A stretch of 7,146 bases of DNA from assembly GCA_030633635.1 (NCBI GenBank), contig DAOVSA010000029.1:1-7146 (forward strand), given 5' to 3'. Shown here piece by piece: positions 1 to 5,637 of the stretch (its first letter is position 1; every line of letters starts with the position of its first letter). The notes under the pieces were generated by a model that was not told the origin of the DNA, searched no databases, and saw only the letters and a program-made list of their open reading frames with translations. The DNA comes from Candidatus Altarchaeota archaeon (GTDB lineage Archaea; Altiarchaeota; Altiarchaeia; IMC4; DAOVSA01). Position numbers and translations under genes: made by a program.

Positions 1-11
1 ACTACTGTCAT
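1..11 (-). CDS. Start of a gene running off the left edge (partial)
   Basis: Only the first three codons (M-T-V) and part of a fourth are in the window, so the product cannot be named. The start is supported by an AGGAG motif on the minus strand at 18-22, six bases before the ATG at 9-11, and by a TATA-like box at 53-60 at a distance that allows a short leader. The gene points the same way as the upstream AAA operon, but about 275 bp of non-coding DNA and its own promoter signals suggest a separate transcription unit. Confidence 0.6.
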
Positions 12-17
12 TTAAAT

Positions 18-22
18 CTCCT
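18..22 (-). promoter_or_regulatory. Shine-Dalgarno site of the left-edge gene
   Basis: The minus strand reads AGGAG, then six bases, then ATG. This is a good match to the anti-SD end of 16S rRNA at normal spacing. It is the clearest ribosome binding site in the window; neither gene facing the 5496-5637 spacer has one. Confidence 0.65.
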
Positions 23-52
23 GATCATTAATTTTATTTATTATATTGGATC

Positions 53-60
53 TATTTATA
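53..60 (-). promoter_or_regulatory. Candidate archaeal TATA box for the left-edge gene
   Basis: The minus strand reads TATAAATA, preceded by CGAAGT, which resembles a purine-rich BRE. Transcription starting about 25 bases downstream would begin near position 30 and give a leader of roughly 20 bases containing the AGGAG site. The region is AT-rich, so a chance match is possible; the spacing to the ribosome site is what makes it credible. Confidence 0.5.
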
Positions 61-111
61 ATAACTTCGTATATTCTCTTTTTTTACCGTAAGATAAAGT
101 ATAACTTTACA

Positions 112-134
112 AGAAATTCCTATGAGGAATTTCT
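112..134. repeat. Perfect inverted repeat, hairpin 1
   Basis: AGAAATTCC (112-120), a 5-base loop TATGA, then GGAATTTCT (126-134): nine perfect pairs. Confidence 0.85.
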
Positions 135-138
135 GTAT

Positions 139-161
139 GGAAATTGTTCAGAACAATTTCC
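139..161. repeat. Perfect inverted repeat, hairpin 2
   Basis: GGAAATTGTTC (139-149), one central base, then GAACAATTTCC (151-161). As RNA this is ten pairs with a 3-base loop. With C162 bulged out the stem extends by three more pairs (136-138 with 163-165). Confidence 0.85.
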
Positions 162-175
162 CATATCTTCGGCAT

Positions 176-198
176 AAAAATTCACTTCGTGAATTTTT
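176..198. repeat. Perfect inverted repeat, hairpin 3
   Basis: AAAAATTCAC (176-185), loop TTC, then GTGAATTTTT (189-198): ten perfect pairs. Transcribed from the plus strand it ends in a run of T, like a terminator stem. On the minus strand the complementary arm also ends in five T residues. Confidence 0.85.
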
Positions 199-267
199 CT
201 TGTATCCCTCATGATCAGGATAAAAGTGCGAGAAATGGTTATAAACGATGAGATACAATCAATAGAG

Positions 268-272
268 AAAAA
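268..272 (-). terminator. Possible T-run terminator of the AAA operon
   Basis: The minus strand carries five T residues 14 bases past the stop codon of the 670-residue AAA gene. Archaeal termination often uses short T runs without a hairpin. The hairpin cluster 70-160 bases further on is an alternative or additional end point. This is a weak call from position and composition only. Confidence 0.3.
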
Positions 273-286
273 TGGTATGTTTGTAC

Positions 287-2299
287 TCAGGGGGTGAGTT
301 CGGAACCCAATATAGCTTGTATTTCTTTCAATTTCAATTCAATTTCGATCAATCGTTTTTGATAGTCTTCAATTATATCCTTATAAATTTCTTCATCCAA
401 CTCACCCTGTTGATGTTTCGTTTTAGCTAGTTCGATTTTCTTTTCAAGATTCTCTTTCTCACTTTGAAAATTCACCAGATTCTTTCTAGCATTTTCAATT
501 CTTTCTTTCTCTATTGTTAACATAAGTGAGAATTTATCTGTTGTTTCGCGTGTAATCTTTTTTTTATCGAATTCTAGTATAGTATTGAAAAGATCCTTAT
601 ATGTTTCTTCCTCGCCGCTGGTTCTTATCTGTTTTCCAGCTATCTTGAACCATGGAATCAGGGTGGATTTCTGTTGAGTAATTGCTTCCAGGAAATCATC
701 CATCTTTATGTCTCTTTCCTCACCACCGTGTACTGCTTCTTCCCACGGGATATTCGTAGCATTGTTACTGATTGCTTCGATATCTGCGGCAGAATAGCCA
801 TCTGTCAATTCCGCAAGTTTTTCGAAATCAATATTTCCTATCGGTCTATCTTTAGCATGAATCTTAAATATCTCAACCCTAGCATTAAAATCTGGAGGAG
901 ATATGAAGATTTGCTTGGTGAATCTACCAGATCGCCTCAATGCAGGGTCTAAATCCCATGGAGTATCCGTTGATGCAATAATCAATAGATCTTTACTTAG
1001 ACCTTCTACCCCACTCATATCCATCAAGAACTGATTTAATATTCGTTTTTTTATACCGTCTAATGATCCCTTACGACTACAAAGGGCATCAATTTCGTCA
1101 AAAAATATGATTGCTGGTGCATTTTTATTTGCCTGTTCAAATACAGCGTGAATATTCTTTGCCTCATCCCCCTCTCCTTGAAGAATGTCACTGATGTTTA
1201 CATTAAAAAAAGACACCCCGCACTCACCGACTGCAGCTCTTGCTATTTGTGTCTTCCCACATCCGGGTGGACCATAAAGTAGTATGCCGCCGCCGCCGCC
1301 CTTTCTAAATCTCTCGGACAACTCGGGTTGTGTAAACGGATAGATTATGGTGTCTCGAATCTCTTTTTTTGCATTTTCTAACCCCCCCACATCCGCGAAG
1401 GTTATCAGCTGTTTTTCTACTGGAACCGCTCCGGTTACACCCATCTCAACACTCAATGATATCGGCTCTAATTTTACTTCTTTTTCATATCGTTTTATAT
1501 CTTGATCACCTTTAAAACAAACGGGAAAGTAAAAATCGTGCGTAACTTCCTCTTCGCCGGTAGGTGCACGAGTTAAGAAAGGAATATAGATTATCTCCTC
1601 CAGGCTTATATCCACATCACCACCGGACAATGCCCCCATCACACCAGATATCTTATCTATAGGGTACTTAATTGGTTCTTTGTTATATAATCCATCGATG
1701 GTATCACACACATCTAAAAAAGAGGTTAAATTGTATTTGGGGGCTTCTATCTTTATGTAATATTCTGAAGTTACCTGAACCTGTTTTTTTATTGTTCGTA
1801 TCTCAGGCACCTTCCCACCCATCTCATCCATAAAGAAATTAATTGCCCCTGCCGTTTTCTCGGTCTTTGGCTTATAGACCTCGACCATATCCATTTTTAC
1901 AAATTTATCCAGCACATCGGCATTTAATTCGTGGTAGGGCGTACTACCCTGTTCAAGTAGTTGCCCCAAAACTTCTATCGATTTCACTTGGAGGTTTATC
2001 AGTTTTTTCACGATATCAGATGTTCTAATCTCTAATGATTCACCAAACATGCCAAGAGATGTACCCGCCCAGTACAGATATCCTTCAGTCAAATCGACGT
2101 AGAAATAATTTTTCTTAATGGTGCGCTCCTTTCTCTTGATCAGGAATCCCTTTTGGGTTTCTTTCACTCTTAAAAGTTTAAATTTACCCAGAGGTAAGTA
2201 GCCCCCCTGTAGTTTGCTCATTCTAAATCTTTCAACGATTTTTCGTTCAGAATCTGCAGAGATCATGAATGCTGATACGTTTATTTTTTTAATCTTCAT
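287..2299 (-). CDS. Single-AAA ATPase with unclassified N-domain and C-terminal coiled coil (partner subunit)
   Basis: A 670-residue AAA protein of unknown process. Residues 1-297 form an N-domain shared with the upstream gene product and not recognised by me; about 95-145 looks winged-helix-like (motif VLGQLLEQGSTP). The AAA module (about 298-545) has Walker A GPPGCGKT (343-350), Walker B with D401 and E402, and arginine fingers R456 and R459 in LRRSGRF. Sensor 1 reads STDTPW, so the usual Asn is Asp445. The pore-loop segment DILQGEGDEA (371-380) has no aromatic residue. A linker with LIPWFK (547-552) follows, then a charged coiled coil (about 590-665). The start is set by coupling: ATG lies one base after the stop of the upstream gene, with a G-rich stretch (2308-2312) eight bases before it. 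The AAA assignment is secure; that it is a low-activity partner of the larger paralogue is inference. Confidence 0.93.
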   Translation of the reverse strand: MKIKKINVSAFMISADSERKIVERFRMSKLQGGYLPLGKFKLLRVKETQKGFLIKRKERTIKKNYFYVDLTEGYLYWAGTSLGMFGESLEIRTSDIVKKLINLQVKSIEVLGQLLEQGSTPYHELNADVLDKFVKMDMVEVYKPKTEKTAGAINFFMDEMGGKVPEIRTIKKQVQVTSEYYIKIEAPKYNLTSFLDVCDTIDGLYNKEPIKYPIDKISGVMGALSGGDVDISLEEIIYIPFLTRAPTGEEEVTHDFYFPVCFKGDQDIKRYEKEVKLEPISLSVEMGVTGAVPVEKQLITFADVGGLENAKKEIRDTIIYPFTQPELSERFRKGGGGGILLYGPPGCGKTQIARAAVGECGVSFFNVNISDILQGEGDEAKNIHAVFEQANKNAPAIIFFDEIDALCSRKGSLDGIKKRILNQFLMDMSGVEGLSKDLLIIASTDTPWDLDPALRRSGRFTKQIFISPPDFNARVEIFKIHAKDRPIGNIDFEKLAELTDGYSAADIEAISNNATNIPWEEAVHGGEERDIKMDDFLEAITQQKSTLIPWFKIAGKQIRTSGEEETYKDLFNTILEFDKKKITRETTDKFSLMLTIEKERIENARKNLVNFQSEKENLEKKIELAKTKHQQGELDEEIYKDIIEDYQKRLIEIELKLKEIQAILGSELTP

Positions 2300-2300
2300 T

Positions 2301-5300
2301 TCAACTGCCCCCGCCAGTATGCCTCTCTACCACATCCATTTCCCGTTCCAATTGTTTTAATTCCTTTTTATCAAATATTGCAGGGTTAATAGGCATTATT
2401 AAGATTGAATTTCGCTCAGAAATTCGATCCCTCAGATACTGTATGAGATGCAACACTTTACTGAAATCATTATTGCTGATTAGGTATTCCACTCCATCCA
2501 ACAGCACGATATTTCTATCATCTGTCTTGATGAACTCATTTATCAGGGAGAATAATTGTTCAAGCTGTGGAGCAACGACTGTCTCTTTGTCTGTTTGCAC
2601 ATCTGTCAACCACAATATTGGTGTTTTTTGTAGGTTGTACTCATCTCGGATTCTTTTTGGATTGGTTCTGGTGATACATAATCCTCGAAAACCATGTAGG
2701 ACTGCATTTATAAATAATTCAAAACTTTTCTTGGGTTTATCTTCCTCTTCGAGGTATGTATAACCTAGTACTAATTCGCCCTTCTTCTTGACCTTCTTTT
2801 CCTTTGTAGTTTTATAGATAGATAATCTCTTTTTTTCCTCTTGCACCAGTCCTAGAAAATCTCTGTTCTCTCTCCAAGATTCTTCAAACCTCGACATATT
2901 ATCTAAGAGATCTTTATATAGTTTCTCCTCTCCACTATCCATAATTCCATGCTTTGCCACCGCAATCCAGGGAATCAACGAGGATTTTCGTCCATCCATC
3001 ACCTTAAAGAAGTCACTCATCGTGATTTTTCTTTCTTTACCCCCCCGTAGTGCTTCCTCCCACGGAATTTCCACTGCTTCCTCGCAAATTGCTTTGATAT
3101 CCGCTGAGGAGTAAGCGTCTGTTAGTTTTGCCAATTCCTTAAGATCGACGCCCTCTGATAGAGGATTATTTTTTGTATAGATTTGAAGGATCTTAATCCT
3201 CGTGTCGAGATCGGGTGCAGGAACAAGGATTTGTTTGGTAAATCTCCCGGCTCTTCTCAGTGCAGGATCTATTTCCCATGGAACATTAGTCGCTGCGATT
3301 ACCATAAGACCATGAATCTCCTCAAAACCATCCATCTCCGATAAAAGTTGATTTACAAGTCTTCTTTCAGCACGTTTCTGTGTTAAACCCCTGGCACCCC
3401 CAATAGCATCAAGTTCATCAAAGAATATGATCGCGGGGGTGTTTCTACTTGCCCTCTCAAAGATCTCGTGGATATTTTTTTCACTTTCACCCTCTTTCTT
3501 GGACAAAATATCTGTGATTTTTATATTAAAGAAAGATGCATCACACTCGCGAGCGGTCGCCCTCGCCACATAAGTCTTTCCACAGCCCGGTGGACCATAC
3601 AATAATATCCCGCCGCCAATTTTTGTTCCGAACTGTTCGGCTAATTCCGGACGCTTTATTGGATAGATTATTCCCTTTCTAATCTCCTCCTTAACATGTT
3701 CTAATCCCCCAACATTGGAAAAATCGATCTCTGGTTTTTTAGCCTGATCCACCCCACCGGCATATTTCAGTATGTGTTTAGCAAACTCCTCATATACATC
3801 GATCTCACCAACATTCCTTATTTCTTTCTCCGCGGTCTTAAACCAGGGAATTAAAGAGGATTTATGTTCATCTAGCACTGCCAGAAAATCCCTCATCTCG
3901 ATCTTTCTTTCAACGCCCCCCTGTATCGCCTCCTCCCAGGGAATTTCCGCTGCTTCATCACAAATTGCTTTGATATCTGCGGATGAATAGCCTTTTATCA
4001 GTTTCGCCAGTTTTTCAAAGTTAATGTCATCCGATAAAGGTTTGTCTTTAGTGCAAATCTGGAATATCTTAATTCTGGTATCGGAATTAGGTGGTGGAAC
4101 AAAAATCTGTCTTGTAAATCTCCCTGCCCTTCTCAGTGCCGGATCTACATCCCATGGCGAATTGGTAGCTGAAATGATCAACACATCTTGTTTTAAACTC
4201 TCTATTCCATCCATCTCTGTCAAAAGTTGATCTATTTCCTTCCTTGCCTGTGTGTCCTGTGTTGAAACTCTCTTACCCCCAACGGCATCGATTTCGTCGA
4301 AAAATATTACCGATGGGGAGTATCGATTTGCCATTTCAAAGATGGTGTGAATTCTTTTTACCCCTTCCTCTCCCTTACCTGCAATATCATTAGCATTTGC
4401 ATTGAAGAATGGCATGTTGCACTCGCCGATTATGGCTTTGGCTATGTAGGTTTTTCCACATCCGGGAGGACCATATAATAGCATACTTCCGCCGCCTTTC
4501 ATTCCAAATTCCTTGGCAAGATCGGGATGTGAAATAGGGTATATTATTGTATCCTTTATAACTTTTTTGACCCCTTCCAAATCTACAACATCCGAAAAAT
4601 TTATTGTTGACGTCTCTAAGGGGATTGAATACGGCGTATCTATCTTGGTCATAAGTGCTATCGGCTTCAATTTTACGAATTGTTTGTACTTTTTTACCTT
4701 TTTCTTATCCCCCTTAAAACAAAGTGGAAAATATAGATCATGCCCCATTCCCTCTCTCATATGCTTGGAGTAATTGTGTGTTATACATGGCAGATAGATT
4801 AATTCATCGAGTACCACCCTGCCGTTAGATAACCATTCAAGTAATGTAGCAAGTTTATCTGGCGAGTATTTAATGGGATGTTTTATGTATGACTCATCGA
4901 GAATATCGATCGTCTCAAAAAAATGATCCATATTGTATCTGGGATCTTCAAAGTCTATGTGATACTCTGGAACAACGGTAACAACATCCTGGGTCAACAT
5001 CTCATCATGTGCATCCGCCTCTAACTCTTCGATCACATACAAAATTGCTTTTGCAACCTTTCTGGATCTGGGTTCATATATATAAGCTATGCCCTCTCTC
5101 GCTAATTCATCCACAATGTCCTTGTTTATATCCTTACGGGGCGTACTACCATATTCAACTAACCGCCCCAGGACTTCAACTGATTCCTTCGGGTAATCTA
5201 TTATCTTTCTCAGCAGATCCAATTGTTTTATCTTTTTCCATTGTTTGTCCCAGAGATATATGTCCGCATTAGTTAGACTGACATAAAGATAATCCTCCAG

Positions 5301-5495
5301 AGTAATGTATTTTTTTGCCCCTAATCCTGCTTGTCCCACCTCTTTCATCCTTTTAAGACGGAATTTGCACAGAGGGGTGTACCCTTTCAATATCTCGTCT
5401 CCCTTTTTCTCCCTACCCCCAAATTTTTTATCGAGCTTTTGCTCCACTTTATCCGAGATTGCAAATGAAAGGACATTTACCCTTTTAATTTTCAT
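2301..5495 (-). CDS. Tandem double-AAA ATPase with C-terminal DUF835 domain
   Basis: A 1064-residue protein. Residues 1-295 are the N-domain shared with the downstream paralogue. AAA-1 (about 296-545) has Walker A 342-349, Walker B D400/E401, sensor-1 N445 and arginine fingers R456/R459. AAA-2 (about 588-835) has Walker A 634-641, D693/E694, N737 and R748/R751. Each module is followed by the same LIPW linker (548-551, 840-843). A charged stretch (865-905) leads to DUF835 (about 906-1053), identified from GLCITRTNP (938-946), ILWLTD (960-965), LLDGVEYL (998-1005) and LRD (1021-1023). It lacks the Cdc48/VAT N-domain, and the pore loops lack aromatics (371-376, SKKEGE 665-670), so it is not an ordinary Cdc48. 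First gene of the operon; no Shine-Dalgarno before the ATG, which suggests a leaderless or short-leader transcript. DUF835 occurs in archaeal signalling-type proteins but has no firm biochemical function that I know. Probably cytoplasmic, since no membrane segment is visible. Confidence 0.93.
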   Translation of the reverse strand: MKIKRVNVLSFAISDKVEQKLDKKFGGREKKGDEILKGYTPLCKFRLKRMKEVGQAGLGAKKYITLEDYLYVSLTNADIYLWDKQWKKIKQLDLLRKIIDYPKESVEVLGRLVEYGSTPRKDINKDIVDELAREGIAYIYEPRSRKVAKAILYVIEELEADAHDEMLTQDVVTVVPEYHIDFEDPRYNMDHFFETIDILDESYIKHPIKYSPDKLATLLEWLSNGRVVLDELIYLPCITHNYSKHMREGMGHDLYFPLCFKGDKKKVKKYKQFVKLKPIALMTKIDTPYSIPLETSTINFSDVVDLEGVKKVIKDTIIYPISHPDLAKEFGMKGGGSMLLYGPPGCGKTYIAKAIIGECNMPFFNANANDIAGKGEEGVKRIHTIFEMANRYSPSVIFFDEIDAVGGKRVSTQDTQARKEIDQLLTEMDGIESLKQDVLIISATNSPWDVDPALRRAGRFTRQIFVPPPNSDTRIKIFQICTKDKPLSDDINFEKLAKLIKGYSSADIKAICDEAAEIPWEEAIQGGVERKIEMRDFLAVLDEHKSSLIPWFKTAEKEIRNVGEIDVYEEFAKHILKYAGGVDQAKKPEIDFSNVGGLEHVKEEIRKGIIYPIKRPELAEQFGTKIGGGILLYGPPGCGKTYVARATARECDASFFNIKITDILSKKEGESEKNIHEIFERASRNTPAIIFFDELDAIGGARGLTQKRAERRLVNQLLSEMDGFEEIHGLMVIAATNVPWEIDPALRRAGRFTKQILVPAPDLDTRIKILQIYTKNNPLSEGVDLKELAKLTDAYSSADIKAICEEAVEIPWEEALRGGKERKITMSDFFKVMDGRKSSLIPWIAVAKHGIMDSGEEKLYKDLLDNMSRFEESWRENRDFLGLVQEEKKRLSIYKTTKEKKVKKKGELVLGYTYLEEEDKPKKSFELFINAVLHGFRGLCITRTNPKRIRDEYNLQKTPILWLTDVQTDKETVVAPQLEQLFSLINEFIKTDDRNIVLLDGVEYLISNNDFSKVLHLIQYLRDRISERNSILIMPINPAIFDKKELKQLEREMDVVERHTGGGS

Positions 5496-5518
5496 TTTAT
5501 GTAACTATTTGGAGTATT

Positions 5519-5530
5519 AATTTAAATTTT
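5519..5530 (-). promoter_or_regulatory. Candidate TATA box for a leaderless AAA-operon transcript
   Basis: The minus strand reads AAAATTTAAATT, centred about 29 bases before the ATG at 5493-5495. That is where a TATA box would sit if the mRNA starts at or near the start codon. It includes the 10-bp palindrome AATTTAAATT (5519-5528). Confidence 0.35.
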
Positions 5531-5560
5531 AGTGATGGATATTTTTAGTAACAATTTTAA

Positions 5561-5576
5561 ATAAATACTTATTTAT
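5561..5576. promoter_or_regulatory. Central palindrome with TATA-like boxes on both strands
   Basis: ATAAATA (5561-5567), CT, TATTTAT (5570-5576) is a perfect inverted repeat. It gives a TATTTATA-type box on the plus strand and a TATAAATA-type box on the minus strand. Its centre is about 70 bases from the ubiD-like ATG and about 73 from the AAA-operon ATG. It could be a bidirectional core promoter or an operator; chance in AT-rich DNA is not excluded. Confidence 0.4.
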
Positions 5577-5607
5577 AGATGATTTAATACTAATTTTACC
5601 CAATCAC

Positions 5608-5617
5608 CTTTAATAAT
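5608..5617 (+). promoter_or_regulatory. Candidate TATA box for a leaderless UbiD-family transcript
   Basis: CTTTAATAAT ends 20 bases before the ATG at 5638 and is centred about 25 bases upstream, as expected for a leaderless archaeal mRNA. No ribosome binding site precedes this ATG, which fits. It competes with the TTTATA box at 5572-5577, which would give a leader of roughly 40 bases. Confidence 0.35.
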
Positions 5618-5637
5618 ACTAAATCTAATTCAAATTT

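Larger units (their letters stand above)
108..204. other. Three-hairpin cluster closed by an outer stem
   Basis: Three perfect inverted repeats follow one another (112-134, 139-161, 176-198). They are enclosed by TACAAG (108-113) and its exact complement CTTGTA (199-204). The outer stem and the first hairpin compete for two bases (112-113), so hairpin 1 shortens to seven pairs in the closed form. Folded as RNA, either strand would give a closed multi-branch structure of about 97 nt. The cluster lies between the end of the AAA operon and the promoter of the left-edge gene. It could be a 3' UTR or termination structure, a small RNA, a group of operator palindromes or a small palindromic mobile element; the sequence alone does not decide. 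Confidence 0.6.
5496..5637. promoter_or_regulatory. Divergent promoter region between the AAA operon and the UbiD-family gene
   Basis: A 142-bp, very AT-rich spacer between two outward-facing start codons. It must hold the promoters of both units. No Shine-Dalgarno motif is visible before either ATG, so TATA-like boxes near -25 to -30 (leaderless) and a central pair of boxes within a palindrome (short leaders) are both possible. Because of the base composition individual boxes are weak calls. Confidence 0.6.

Noticed and set aside
108..204. CRISPR array or other direct-repeat array
   Set aside because: The units are inverted repeats with different stems; there is no constant direct repeat and no regular spacer length.
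211..297. A 28-codon plus-strand open frame (starts MIRIKVREM) across the left spacer and the end of the small AAA gene
   Set aside because: It has a protein-like amino-acid mix but no ribosome site, is very short and ends inside the antisense of a real gene. Kept only as a possible remnant or chance frame.
287..2299. ESCRT-type Vps4/CdvC ATPase or gas-vesicle GvpN
   Set aside because: No MIT domain is seen at the N-terminus, the N-domain is far too long, and no Cdv or Gvp genes are nearby.
2290..2310. A single AAA gene split by a frameshift or stop at the TGA-A-ATG junction
   Set aside because: The downstream product begins with a complete copy of the same N-domain found at the start of the upstream product, and the upstream one ends after a complete DUF835 domain. 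They are two genes.
2301..5495. Ordinary Cdc48/VAT-type unfoldase
   Set aside because: The tandem AAA layout is similar, but the Cdc48 N-domain is absent, the pore loops lack aromatics and a DUF835 domain is appended.
674..5520. Several plus-strand frames of 60-110 codons opposite the AAA genes
   Set aside because: All lie antisense to strongly conserved AAA, N-domain or DUF835 coding sequence, with no domain or start signals of their own.
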